Shown in pieces: positions 7,373-15,459 of a stretch of DNA of 39,388 nucleotides. Both the position numbers and the translations under genes were made by a program. The notes beneath the pieces are model-generated. The model made no database searches and was not told the origin of the DNA. It saw only the letters and a list, made by a program, of their open reading frames with translations. This DNA comes from Oscillospiraceae bacterium (GTDB lineage Bacteria > Bacillota > Clostridia > Oscillospirales > JAAYXM01), in assembly GCA_017435965.1 (NCBI GenBank), contig JAFSEA010000095.1, forward strand, positions 1-39,388. The letters run 5' to 3'. Every line of letters starts with the position of its first letter. The stretch's first letter is position 1.

Positions 7373-7666
7373 CTAACACTCACCCTCCCACGGCCACGGA
7401 CTGCTTATCCAGTCCCATTTGTTTTTGTTCTCATTGCCATACATTGTTATAGGTCCGAAACTCTTTTCAAACTCCGAAACCACTTTTTCTCTTTCGACTT
7501 TAAGCTTGTGATAATAATTCAAAGCTTTATGATTGTTCGGATGTGTATCGAGGAAAAGGACAGTCTCAACTATTGCAAAATCGTATTCACGGATTTTGCG
7601 GAGAAGCTGTGCTTTTGTATTCTGTCTCTGTATCGGTCTGTTTTGTTGATTCATTACAGATTGCAT
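7373..7666 (-). CDS. cotJB: Spore coat protein CotJB
   Basis: The 97-residue CotJB protein shows the family-typical helical stretch LRKIREYDFAIVETVLFLDTHP and the C-terminal WDWISSPWPWEGEC with several tryptophans. CotJB is a small spore-coat protein of unknown biochemical role, made with CotJA and CotJC. I start at ATG 7666, which has GAGGA 9 bases upstream. Alternatives are GTG 7672 and ATG 7654, the latter overlapping the cotJA stop as TAATG. Its end lies one base before the cotJC start, so the operon is translationally coupled. Confidence 0.92.
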   Translation of the reverse strand: MQSVMNQQNRPIQRQNTKAQLLRKIREYDFAIVETVLFLDTHPNNHKALNYYHKLKVEREKVVSEFEKSFGPITMYGNENKNKWDWISSPWPWEGEC

Positions 7667-7875
7667 TTCCACACATCCTCCCCATAAAAAGGTTTATCAA
7701 GGTCAGAAAACTGTGTTCCGCGTGAAAGTGCTTCGCAGGGGTCGTAGACATTGTTCCAGCTTTGCATGGGAACATATGCCATTGCTACAACCATATCACC
7801 GCACCGAAGCGTATCTTCATAGCGCTCATCGTTTTCGACATCGAGTGACGGGTTAATCATATAATGTTTTTCCAT
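7654..7875 (-). CDS. cotJA: Spore coat-associated protein CotJA
   Basis: The 73-residue protein carries the CotJA signature region AYVPMQSWNNVYDPCEALSRG followed by TQFSDLDKPFYG. It is the first gene of the cotJ operon, and its end overlaps the start of cotJB. In Bacillus the operon is driven by the mother-cell sigma factor sigma-E; I see no convincing sigma-E promoter here (one weak -10-like site is listed under rejected items). Its presence, with dipicolinate synthase at 20466-21920, supports a spore-forming host. Confidence 0.92.
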   Translation of the reverse strand: MEKHYMINPSLDVENDERYEDTLRCGDMVVAMAYVPMQSWNNVYDPCEALSRGTQFSDLDKPFYGEDVWKCNL

Positions 7876-8052
7876 ACAGCCACCGTGTCTCCTTACTTTA
7901 TTTGCAAGGGTTATCCCCTTACAGCTTATCCTATGATGTCTTTGTCCGATTTGTTAAAACATTTTCTTATCTTTTCCCCTTTACCATATTCGGAGAATGT
8001 ATATTTTTCATATTTTTTGCTAAATTATATGATATGAGAGGAGGTTTCGTTT

Positions 8053-8583
8053 ATGAAAAAATCAATTTTAATTCTTTTGGCATTTATTCTTTTACTTTCC
8101 TTTACCGCCTGCGGCAATAAGAAGGAAGAAATGCCGCAAAATCCGAGTTCGGAAAACCAGGGTACACCTATGACTCCCAATGACAACAACCAGGTCGCCT
8201 CCGGCACACTCGGAGAAACCATGCGGAATGTTTTTCTTGAAAATTCCGGTGGCAGTATTCAGGAAATAGCAGATGCCGCAATCAAAAACGATGCAATCAA
8301 GTTTATGGGGAGCACCGCCCCTGTGGAGGCAGGAAGTCTTGCAGGCTTCAAAGCCGAAATCACAGGCTTTGACGAAGCTGTGATGTTTGCGCCGAACATC
8401 AGCTCTATTCCCTTTATCGGTTATGTTTTCAAGGTATCTGAAAACCCGGATGCATTTGCAAAGAAGCTTTCCGAGAATGCAGACCCTCGCTGGAACATCT
8501 GTACGGAAGCCGAAGAAACCATAGTTGAAACAAAAGACGACAAAGTGTTTTTCGTGATGTGCCCGAGAGAAATTTCGGAATAA
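8053..8583 (+). CDS. Small secreted lipoprotein, DUF4358-like
   Basis: A 176-residue lipoprotein: residues 1-19 are a signal peptide with lipobox FTAC (Cys20), then a proline/asparagine-rich linker (about 24-50), then a mixed alpha/beta domain ending in EETIVETKDDKVFFVMC. The last part resembles the DUF4358 proteins of Clostridia, whose function is unknown. It has a strong GAGGAGG ribosome binding site and its own terminator, so it is probably monocistronic. It is divergent from cotJA over a 177-bp region, which suggests but does not prove sporulation-linked expression. Confidence 0.72.
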   Translation: MKKSILILLAFILLLSFTACGNKKEEMPQNPSSENQGTPMTPNDNNQVASGTLGETMRNVFLENSGGSIQEIADAAIKNDAIKFMGSTAPVEAGSLAGFKAEITGFDEAVMFAPNISSIPFIGYVFKVSENPDAFAKKLSENADPRWNICTEAEETIVETKDDKVFFVMCPREISE

Positions 8584-8588
8584 GTGCC

Positions 8589-8625
8589 AAAAAGCTATCT
8601 TGCATAAAAGCGAGATAGCTTTTTG
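8589..8625 (+). terminator. Terminator after the lipoprotein gene
   Basis: AAAAAGCTATCT (8589-8600) pairs with AGATAGCTTTTT at the right end of the element. The inner stem is extended by further pairs around an ATAAAA loop, and the arm ends in a T run. Confidence 0.85.
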
Positions 8626-8697
8626 TTATGTTTAAATAGTTGATTACTCAATACACTTTTATCAAAGTAGATTCCCTTCTGACTGTTTTGTTTTATG

Positions 8698-8726
8698 TTG
8701 ACGAAATTATACTGATATGGTAAACT
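8698..8726 (+). promoter_or_regulatory. Promoter candidate upstream of the nested palindrome
   Basis: TTGACG (8698-8703) and TAAACT (8721-8726) are separated by exactly 17 bases. Transcription would begin at or just inside the left arm of the palindrome at 8731, consistent with a promoter for a small RNA. Confidence 0.5.
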
Positions 8727-8730
8727 ATAC

Positions 8731-8834
8731 TTGCGACACATCTGAATATTTTTTATCCACAAGGGGCATTTTTACTTTTAGAAAAATGCATCCCTCTATT
8801 TTCGCACCCTTGTGGAACGAAAGATGTGTCGCAA
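8731..8834. ncRNA. Candidate structured RNA or MITE-like element built from three nested inverted repeats
   Basis: The 310-base gap between 8629 and 8938 has no plausible gene but holds this element. An outer perfect 13-bp repeat (8731-8743 with 8822-8834) encloses a perfect 10-bp repeat (8756-8765 with 8807-8816), which encloses a perfect 8-bp hairpin (8766-8773 with 8782-8789). A promoter-like site lies just upstream and a strong terminator just downstream (8856-8884), the layout of an independently transcribed small RNA. The perfect terminal repeats also fit a transposase-less miniature element, although I see no flanking target duplication. It matches no riboswitch I know. Confidence 0.5.
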
Positions 8835-8855
8835 CATTTGAGGCTGTGCATTTTT

Positions 8856-8884
8856 AGTGCGTAGCTTCGGCTGCGCACTTTTTT
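8856..8884 (+). terminator. Strong UUCG-loop terminator
   Basis: Ten base pairs (8856-8865 with 8870-8879, one G-T wobble) close on a TTCG tetraloop and run into six T residues (8879-8884). No gene ends directly upstream, so it most likely terminates a transcript that covers the nested palindrome. Confidence 0.85.
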
Positions 8885-8938
8885 GTTGTGTGGCAACAGA
8901 ATCTCATCTAAATTATAAACTGAAAGGAGTAATCAAAA

Positions 8939-9856
8939 ATGAAATCATGTCCCAAATGCAACACACAAATCCCGGAAGAATGCGACATTTGTCCAAACTG
9001 CAAAAAAGAACCGGAGACGACAAATTTACCTGTTTTCGAGGAAATTCCAACAGCCGAGAGGATGTCTAAAAAGGAAACTGAAAGGAAATCAAGCAAAGTT
9101 AAAATCAATACAAAAAGTTTTTTTAAAAAAATTTTTTTGTCGATTCCTCTTTGTTTTATGCTATGTATTATTGGTCTTATAGCATTCGGGATTGTTAATG
9201 GTATTATAACCACCATAAAGGAGAATAATTTTGAAATTGATCTTCCAAAAACTCCACTTTTTTGTTCTTCATATGATTATTCAGGAGATTTTGAAAGTGC
9301 ATATAAAATTACGGATATTACATATGAAATTAGAGACGATAATTTATATTTGAAATTTAAAGGAGAAAAGACAGATGATGTCGAAGGCAATAATGAAGTT
9401 CGAGAAATAGATATTCTTTGGCAATTGAAAGATTCAGAGGGACACATAGTTGCGAGCGATGAAATAAGTTCTCCAAAAATAAAAGTCGGAGAAAAATTTG
9501 CTGTTGAAAGCGAAGATTATTCCTTTAATGTCGATTTTGATGAAGACTACCAATTGATAATCAAGAATACCCAAAATGAGGAAACTCTAAATCAATATGA
9601 AGATTTATTCATAGGTCAATGGAGCAACAGCGAAGCACTTTTGAGTTTTCAATATAAAGATGATGTGTATTGCGGCGGAGTAGTAATTTCAGATATCGAC
9701 ACAGACACATTTAAATTAGTTGTATTTGAAAAATACATTGCAACGAAAGATAAATTAATACTGCACATCGAGAACGGTAAAACTAAAACATTCAACTATC
9801 ATTTTTTTGATGGATGTTTATATTTGAATGATTCTAAATTCGAACGATTTGATTAA
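8939..9856 (+). CDS. Zinc-ribbon, single-TM protein with extracytoplasmic domain
   Basis: The 305-residue protein starts with a zinc ribbon (C4-x2-C7, C18-x2-C21), followed by a charged linker, one transmembrane helix at about residues 67-89, and an outside domain of about 210 residues rich in beta strands and acidic residues. The early part of that domain (ITDITYEIRDDNLYLKFKGEK) resembles ligand-binding-like beta domains of clostridial zinc-ribbon proteins, and the end resembles a lipocalin-like or DUF5640-like strand pattern. The function is unknown. Base composition is AT-richer than its neighbours. The start follows AAAGGAG. No partner gene is obvious. Confidence 0.7.
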   Translation: MKSCPKCNTQIPEECDICPNCKKEPETTNLPVFEEIPTAERMSKKETERKSSKVKINTKSFFKKIFLSIPLCFMLCIIGLIAFGIVNGIITTIKENNFEIDLPKTPLFCSSYDYSGDFESAYKITDITYEIRDDNLYLKFKGEKTDDVEGNNEVREIDILWQLKDSEGHIVASDEISSPKIKVGEKFAVESEDYSFNVDFDEDYQLIIKNTQNEETLNQYEDLFIGQWSNSEALLSFQYKDDVYCGGVVISDIDTDTFKLVVFEKYIATKDKLILHIENGKTKTFNYHFFDGCLYLNDSKFERFD

Positions 9857-10011
9857 AGCAAATCACTCTTCTTTTAAATGTATACATACAAAGCTATAGG
9901 TGTACATCTAAACTTTTTTGCCGAATTATTATCACATTGCAATTAGCAATTTATCATTAGCTCATAACATACTTGATATATTTTGCGTTGTAACGATGTA
10001 TCAAACACAAC

Positions 10012-10047
10012 AAAAAAGCAATGGTATCAATTCTGCCATTGCTTTTT
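10012..10047 (-). terminator. Terminator of the AraC-type regulator gene
   Basis: AAAAAGCAATGG at the left (within 10012-10024) pairs with CCATTGCTTTTT (10036-10047). On the minus strand it follows the regulator stop and ends in a T run. The rest of the 195-bp gap from 9857 shows no gene. Confidence 0.8.
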
Positions 10048-10051
10048 CCTT

Positions 10052-10843
10052 TTACATAAGTCGTGCATTTTTGCGATATACTCCGGGGGTCATTCCCGTT
10101 ATTTTTTTAAAAAGGATTTTGAAGTGTGATTCGGAATTGAAACCGCAGGCAGAGGCTATTTCCTCTATATTTTTACTGCTGTCGGAAAGAAGCTCCTTTG
10201 CCCTGTTCACTCGGATTTCCGTGAGCCATTCGTGGGGCGTTCTTCCCGTATCACGCTTAAAAAGGCGCATTGTATGCAAATCGGAATATCCCGAAAACTC
10301 ACCGAGCTTTTCAAGAGTCACCTTATCTCTATAGTTCTCCTCAATATGAGCGATACAACGCCTGACCGCATCACAGTATTTCTTTTTTGAATAAAAGGTA
10401 TCAAACGCCGTGTAGATAATCTGCATAAGTGCCGCATTTGCCCGAAGCTTTGAATGAACTTCGTTTGATGCAAAACTCTTTATAACAGTTTCAAACTGCT
10501 TTGCAAGCTCTCCCGTTGTGGAAAAATATTCGGGGATATTATCAAGAATCTGATTGCTGTATATTGTGCTGTTCTCCCCGAAATCAAAATTTATAGTGTA
10601 GCATTTATAGGATGGCGTGCTGTCAAGGTGAGTTCCCGGACGGTTTAAACGGATATCTCCGTAGTTTATTTCATATTCTTTTCCATTTACACAAAGCTTC
10701 CCGTTTCCTCCGAGATAGAAGCCGACTTCATAGGAATATGATGTTCTGCCCCTTATTTTTTCTGTGGTCTCACAAAGCTCAAATTCTCTCGCCCAAAGGA
10801 TTCTCGGAAGCATTGCTTCAATCGGCAATTCAACAGACTTCAT
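10052..10843 (-). CDS. AraC-family transcriptional regulator of the uronate operon
   Basis: The 263-residue protein has an N-terminal cupin-like sensing domain (EVGFYLGGNGKLCVNGKEYEINYGDIRLNRPGTH, about residues 40-75) and a C-terminal AraC DNA-binding domain with two helix-turn-helix units (VTLEKLGEFSGYSDLHTMRLFKRDTGRTPHEWL and IEEIASACGFNSESHFKILFKKITGMTPGVYRK). I start at ATG 10843, preceded by GAGGTG. A GTG 9 bases upstream is in frame but lies inside that site. It is transcribed divergently from uxaC across 133 bp, so it probably senses a uronate or oligosaccharide and controls the operon at 10977-20353. Confidence 0.9.
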   Translation of the reverse strand: MKSVELPIEAMLPRILWAREFELCETTEKIRGRTSYSYEVGFYLGGNGKLCVNGKEYEINYGDIRLNRPGTHLDSTPSYKCYTINFDFGENSTIYSNQILDNIPEYFSTTGELAKQFETVIKSFASNEVHSKLRANAALMQIIYTAFDTFYSKKKYCDAVRRCIAHIEENYRDKVTLEKLGEFSGYSDLHTMRLFKRDTGRTPHEWLTEIRVNRAKELLSDSSKNIEEIASACGFNSESHFKILFKKITGMTPGVYRKNARLM

Positions 10844-10896
10844 ACAAAGCACCTCACAAATGTAAAAAAACCGAACTTTTTTGTAAACATCACGAA

Positions 10897-10925
10897 TTTA
10901 CTATGCGGAAATTATACAATATAAT
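10897..10925 (+). promoter_or_regulatory. Promoter of the uxaC-GH39 operon
   Basis: TTTACT (10897-10902) and TATAAT (10920-10925) are 17 bases apart, in the divergent region between the AraC regulator and uxaC. The poor -35 fits an activator-dependent promoter. Confidence 0.55.
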
Positions 10926-10976
10926 AAAATTAAAGTCAAATAATCGCAATATAAATTTTCAGAACGGAGGTAGTCT

Positions 10977-12338
10977 ATGAAACCCGATTTTCTTCTCACC
11001 TCAAATCTTTCAAAAAAACTTTATAACGAATGTGCAAAGGCACTTCCCATAATCGACTATCACAATCACCTTGCAGTCTCCGACATTGCAGAAAACCGTA
11101 TTTACGAAAACATTGCAAGACTTTGGGTTATATCCGACCCATACAAGCACCGTGCAATGCGAATTCTCGGAGTTCCCGAAAAGTATATCACCGGCGATGC
11201 AAGTGATTTTGAAAAGTTTGAAGTCTGGTATAAATCACTTCCCCGACTTATCGGGAATCCCCTTTTCGACTGGTCGGCAATGGAGTTGTCGTCCGTCTTT
11301 AACTTTGAGCTTCTTCCCTTTCGTGATTCAAAAGCTGTATGGGATGAGCTCAATGAAAAGCTGAAGTCTATGAGTGCAAAAGACATTCTCGGAAAGTTCA
11401 ACATCGAATACAGTGCGCCTTGTGCAGGTCTCACGGACGATATTTCTCCGTTTGATAAAAACTCGGGACTATGTCCCTCACTTCGCGGTGATGACCTTCT
11501 TTCACCCGGAGAGGAGCTTATCTCAAAGCTTGTACAGCTTACAAACCGAGAAATTGCCACTCTGTCCGATTACCTCGGTGCAATAGATAAAAGACTGTCT
11601 GATTTTAAAAACACAGGAACACTTTTTACCGATCACGCCCTGGACAACGTTTTTTCTTTTATCTGCGATGATGGAAAAAACGGTGAGCGTTTTCTCTCAC
11701 TTCTTAATGGAGAGATTTCCGATGAGGACAAGCTTTTCCTCCGTTCATACATACTGAAAGAGCTTATGTCTCTCTATGCAAAGCATGGATTTACCCTTCA
11801 GCTTCACATAGGTGCACAACGCACAACAAGCACAAGACTTTGCACCCTTGCAGGGGCCGCCGGTGGTTATGCCGCAATAGGCAGCACCGCTAATGTTGCA
11901 TCCGTTGTCGCACTTCTGGATACGGTGGAAAAAGGAGACTTCGGACTTCCGAACATTCTTCTCTTCACTCTCAACCCTTCGGACAATGCAGTATTTGCAA
12001 CGCTTTCGGGTTCATATTCAAAAGACGGTTGTGAAGCACTCATAAGCCAGGGACCTGCCTGGTGGTGGTGCGACCATTACGAAGGAATTTACAATATGCT
12101 TTCAACCTTTGCGACCCACAGCGTTCTTTCAACCTTCGTCGGTATGACAACCGACTCAAGAAGTCTTCTTTCCTTTGTCCGTCATGACTATTTCAGGCGT
12201 GTTGTTTGCGAGTGGGTTTCGGATATGGTAAATAAAGGCAGGTTACCGGAAGACTTTGAGCTTCTTTCGGATACCGTTATGAGAATATGTTACAAAAACG
12301 CAAAAAGAGTTTTGGGAGGAAAACAAAATGCATTTTAA
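10977..12338 (+). CDS. uxaC: Glucuronate/galacturonate isomerase UxaC
   Basis: The 453-residue protein is an amidohydrolase-superfamily uronate isomerase. The family metal motif HxH is seen as DYHNHL (His29, His31). Further typical parts are LQLHIGAQR, the GMTTDSRSLLSFVRHDYFRRV segment and the C-terminal AKRVLG. It interconverts D-glucuronate and D-fructuronate (or galacturonate and tagaturonate) in the cytosol, the first step of the pathway. Its length is close to the family norm of about 465. It is the first gene of the operon, has GGAGG upstream, and overlaps the next gene by 11 bases. Confidence 0.93.
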   Translation: MKPDFLLTSNLSKKLYNECAKALPIIDYHNHLAVSDIAENRIYENIARLWVISDPYKHRAMRILGVPEKYITGDASDFEKFEVWYKSLPRLIGNPLFDWSAMELSSVFNFELLPFRDSKAVWDELNEKLKSMSAKDILGKFNIEYSAPCAGLTDDISPFDKNSGLCPSLRGDDLLSPGEELISKLVQLTNREIATLSDYLGAIDKRLSDFKNTGTLFTDHALDNVFSFICDDGKNGERFLSLLNGEISDEDKLFLRSYILKELMSLYAKHGFTLQLHIGAQRTTSTRLCTLAGAAGGYAAIGSTANVASVVALLDTVEKGDFGLPNILLFTLNPSDNAVFATLSGSYSKDGCEALISQGPAWWWCDHYEGIYNMLSTFATHSVLSTFVGMTTDSRSLLSFVRHDYFRRVVCEWVSDMVNKGRLPEDFELLSDTVMRICYKNAKRVLGGKQNAF

Positions 12339-13242
12339 CGATAGAGATGAAATTATTGAATTAACTCCGCTTTGGAAGGGCGAGAGATTTCCCGACGGAC
12401 GACCGAAGGTTGCAGATAAGCACCTCGATGCTTTGCAAAAGATGACACTTGAGGAAGTGTGGAAACCCATATATGTTCTCGGTTACGAGAATCAGTTTGT
12501 GGGCGGTGGAGAAAATCCCCTCCACGTTCTTCACGACGACGGAAGAAAGCTTATCGGACGAGCAGTTACCTGTAGTTACTGTCCCACACGCCCCGATCTC
12601 CACGAGGTTATGTTTGCCCGTGGTGCCGCCGAGGGCAGAAACGGAAACTACAATCAATGGGTTATTGACACTCTTGTTGAGCGTGACGTTGTTGTGGTGG
12701 ATATGTACGACAAGATTTACAAAGGAACTTTCCTCGGAGGAAACCTCACTACGGCAATCCGCACACGAACAAAAACAGGCGGTGCAGTTGTCTGGGGAGG
12801 AATCCGTGATGTTGAGCAGATGAAGCAGGTGCCCGATGTTCAGGTATATTACCGCGGAATTGACCCCACTCCTATCCGTGAGTTTGTTATGAAGAGCTTT
12901 AACTCTGTCACAAACTTCGGCGGTGCAGTCTGTCTCCCCGGCGACGTTGTATTCGGTGCAGGCGGCGGTGTTCTCTTTATTCCGAGCCATCTTGTTGCAG
13001 ATGTTGTCGAAGGTGCGGCAAAGACACACGTCAAGGACGATTTCGGCTTTGAAATGATTTCACAGAACAGATTCACAACAGCTCAGATTGACAGAAATAC
13101 CTGGACTGTTGAAATGCTCGATATGCTTATGGACTGGATAAAAACCGACCCCCGTGGTGAGCAGTACCGTGACCTTGACTGGTCAAAGGAGTATGACCTT
13201 GCAATCAACGGTGACCCCAACGACACACAGACAGCGCTTTAA
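12328..13242 (+). CDS. RraA-fold protein, HMG/CHA-aldolase family candidate
   Basis: The 304-residue protein contains the RraA/HMG-CHA aldolase fold. The key motif WGGIRDVEQMK (Arg160 for pyruvate binding, Asp161 for the Mg-bound water) is intact, as is a glycine-rich KGTFLGGNLTTAIRTR stretch that precedes it in active members. It is longer than typical RraA proteins (about 160-230 residues), with N- and C-terminal extensions. In aldolase members this fold cleaves 4-hydroxy-2-oxoacids to pyruvate. Because the operon makes 2-keto-3-deoxygluconate but encodes no KDG kinase or KDPG aldolase, I infer a role in cleaving that or a related product. A regulator-of-RNase-E role is unlikely in this context. 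Confidence 0.8.
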   Translation: MHFNDRDEIIELTPLWKGERFPDGRPKVADKHLDALQKMTLEEVWKPIYVLGYENQFVGGGENPLHVLHDDGRKLIGRAVTCSYCPTRPDLHEVMFARGAAEGRNGNYNQWVIDTLVERDVVVVDMYDKIYKGTFLGGNLTTAIRTRTKTGGAVVWGGIRDVEQMKQVPDVQVYYRGIDPTPIREFVMKSFNSVTNFGGAVCLPGDVVFGAGGGVLFIPSHLVADVVEGAAKTHVKDDFGFEMISQNRFTTAQIDRNTWTVEMLDMLMDWIKTDPRGEQYRDLDWSKEYDLAINGDPNDTQTAL

Positions 13243-13282
13243 TCTGTATCATAAAGAAATTTCATTTTGAGGAGTGTTTTTT

Positions 13283-15439
13283 ATGATTGAATTAAGAAAT
13301 AAGCACTTTGTTTTGAAATTAAATGATGAATGTAAGGCAGTCAGTCTTGTGCATAGTGCCACAGGCATCGAATGTCTTGATGATAGTGAGAGAATTTCGC
13401 TCTTCTCATTGACTGAACCCCGACCATACAACAACGAAATCAAGCTTGCTCATCCCAACAAAAGAACAACTTTTCAGGCAAACAGAGTCAGAAGAGACGG
13501 AAATAGGCTCATAGTCGGTTTTGAGCTTATAACCTTTGAAGCTGTTGTTGAAATATCCGAGACAGATGACTACATTGCCTTTTCCCTCTCTGATTTCATC
13601 GTCAAACCGGAAGATTTCGGTGGTCTTGCAATGTCACCTCCTCCCATTTCGGAGTTTCGTCTTTTACAGCTCCCCATAAAGAAAAGAGAGCGTTTCGGTG
13701 AGTGGCTTAATGTTATGTGGGATGACGATGTTGCCATAAATGTGCTTGCAACATCCCCATTCACAAGAATTGATGCAGAGAAAAGAAAAGATTTTAGCAT
13801 TATGTCTGCAGATTCTGTTCAGGAAATCAAGCTGAAAAATTCAGGTGCTGCACTTATTGTATCATCACCTAAGAAACTTCTTGATTGCATCGACAGAATC
13901 GAGCACGACTTTGATCTTCCTTTGGGAGTTGAAAGCCGTCGCTCAGACAAATTGAATTCATCAATATACTGGGTTCCGTTTATCTCTCCTCAAAATGTTG
14001 ACGAGCACATTTCATATGCAAAAAAATGCGGAATGCGTATGATGCTCATATACTACACATCTTTTATAAAAGGCAGCTCTTTTGACGGATATCACACCAT
14101 AGGTGATTTTGAACTTGACGAAAATTTCCCGGGTGGGCTTGAAGACGTGAAGAAAATGCTTCAGAAAATAAAGGATGCAGGAATCACGCCCGGCTTTCAC
14201 CTTCTCCATTCACACATCGGAATCGGTTCCTGCTATGTGACTCCCGTTGCCGACCACAGACTCAATCTCACACGCTATTTCACACTTGCACGTCCCCTTG
14301 AAAGAGACGACGATATTGTGTATGTGGAGCAAAATCCCGAAGGTGCCGTTATGCACCCCGATTGTCGTGTTCTCAAATTCGGCGGAGAGCTTATAGGCTA
14401 TGAAAGCTATACCACCGAATGGCCATACGCCTTTAAAGGTTGCAAGAGAGGACACTTTGATACAAATGTACTTTCCCATAGCATCGGCACAATCGGAGGC
14501 ATTCTTGACATAAGTGAATTTTCTGCCACAAGTGTTTATGTGGATCAGCGCACAACTCTCCAGGATGAACTTGCAGAGAAGTATGCCCCCATATATGATG
14601 CAGGCTTTGAATTTTTATATTTCGATGGTTCGGAAGGCGTAAATCCGCCCTTTGAAATAAATGTTCCATATGCACAGTATCGCATATACAGAAAACTCAA
14701 AAAAGCTCCGCTTTTCTGTGAAGCTGCGGCAAAGGCACATTTCAGCTGGCATATGTTAAGCGGCGGAAATGCTTTTGATGCTTTCCCTGCCGAAATTTTC
14801 AAAGAAAAGATAGCAGAACATCCATTGGAGGAAGCTCCGAGAATGGCAAATGATTTCACACGTCTCAATTTCGGTTGGTGGCGTTTCTCGGATGATATTC
14901 AACCTGATATGTATGAATATGGAACAAGCAAAGCCGCTTCCTGGGATTGTCCCGTTACCATGCAGGTAATCACAGAGGCTCACAAGACAAATCCGAGAGC
15001 AGAGGACATCTTCGAGGTTCTTTACCGTTGGGAGGATGTTCGTGCAAAAAAACTTCTCACGGAAGAAGAGAAGGAAATGCTCAAAGATGCTTCAACCGAG
15101 TATATTCTTCTTGTGAACGAGGAAAAGGAATACGAATTATGTCCCTATTACCGTATTGAGACCTCCGAGAAAGATATCACGGCATATCACTTTGAGAGAA
15201 AGGGCAAAACCCATGTTGTATGCTGGCACACAAAAGGTGACGGTGTTTTAAGCCTCCCCCTTTCTGCAAGGTCCGTGACATACGAAAAAGACCTTGGAGG
15301 CGTCACTTCGGAATGCGAAATTTCCACAACGAGCGTTTCGATTACTGTGTCCGGAAGAAGATACTTCAGTGCAGATGTTTCAAAGGATGAGCTTATAAGA
15401 GCATTTGAAAACGCTGTGTTGCAATGTAACAACGTCTAA
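13283..15439 (+). CDS. Unrecognised glycosidase-like protein (beta-sandwich plus TIM barrel)
   Basis: I cannot place the 718-residue protein in a named family. Residues 1 to about 210 look like a beta-sandwich. From about 220 it reads like a TIM barrel of the GH36/GH27/GH31 kind: a helix repeat (ISYAKKCGMRMMLIYYTSF), the ENFPGGLEDVKKMLQKIKDAGITPGFHLLHSHI segment, and FLYFDGSEG, where the Asp is a plausible nucleophile. A C-terminal beta domain follows (about 600-718). No signal peptide is present. Position between aldolase and reductase genes points to uronate-containing oligosaccharide breakdown. ATG 13283 is used because GAGGAG precedes it; the in-frame GTG at 13274 is part of that site. 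Confidence 0.6.
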   Translation: MIELRNKHFVLKLNDECKAVSLVHSATGIECLDDSERISLFSLTEPRPYNNEIKLAHPNKRTTFQANRVRRDGNRLIVGFELITFEAVVEISETDDYIAFSLSDFIVKPEDFGGLAMSPPPISEFRLLQLPIKKRERFGEWLNVMWDDDVAINVLATSPFTRIDAEKRKDFSIMSADSVQEIKLKNSGAALIVSSPKKLLDCIDRIEHDFDLPLGVESRRSDKLNSSIYWVPFISPQNVDEHISYAKKCGMRMMLIYYTSFIKGSSFDGYHTIGDFELDENFPGGLEDVKKMLQKIKDAGITPGFHLLHSHIGIGSCYVTPVADHRLNLTRYFTLARPLERDDDIVYVEQNPEGAVMHPDCRVLKFGGELIGYESYTTEWPYAFKGCKRGHFDTNVLSHSIGTIGGILDISEFSATSVYVDQRTTLQDELAEKYAPIYDAGFEFLYFDGSEGVNPPFEINVPYAQYRIYRKLKKAPLFCEAAAKAHFSWHMLSGGNAFDAFPAEIFKEKIAEHPLEEAPRMANDFTRLNFGWWRFSDDIQPDMYEYGTSKAASWDCPVTMQVITEAHKTNPRAEDIFEVLYRWEDVRAKKLLTEEEKEMLKDASTEYILLVNEEKEYELCPYYRIETSEKDITAYHFERKGKTHVVCWHTKGDGVLSLPLSARSVTYEKDLGGVTSECEISTTSVSITVSGRRYFSADVSKDELIRAFENAVLQCNNV

Positions 15440-15459
15440 TTTGAGAGGAGAATATACCA

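Noticed and set aside
7928..7935. Weak sigma-E -10-like CATAGGAT upstream of cotJA on the minus strand
   Set aside because: It matches only part of the CATACANT form and no fitting -35 lies at the expected distance, so I do not list a promoter.
8028..8033. TATGAT just upstream of the lipoprotein gene as a -10 box
   Set aside because: It ends about 19 bases before the ATG, which would place the transcript start inside the ribosome binding site.
12361..13029. 222-codon open frame on the minus strand inside the RraA-like gene
   Set aside because: It is the antisense of an intact family gene, has no ribosome binding site and resembles no protein; it is a shadow.
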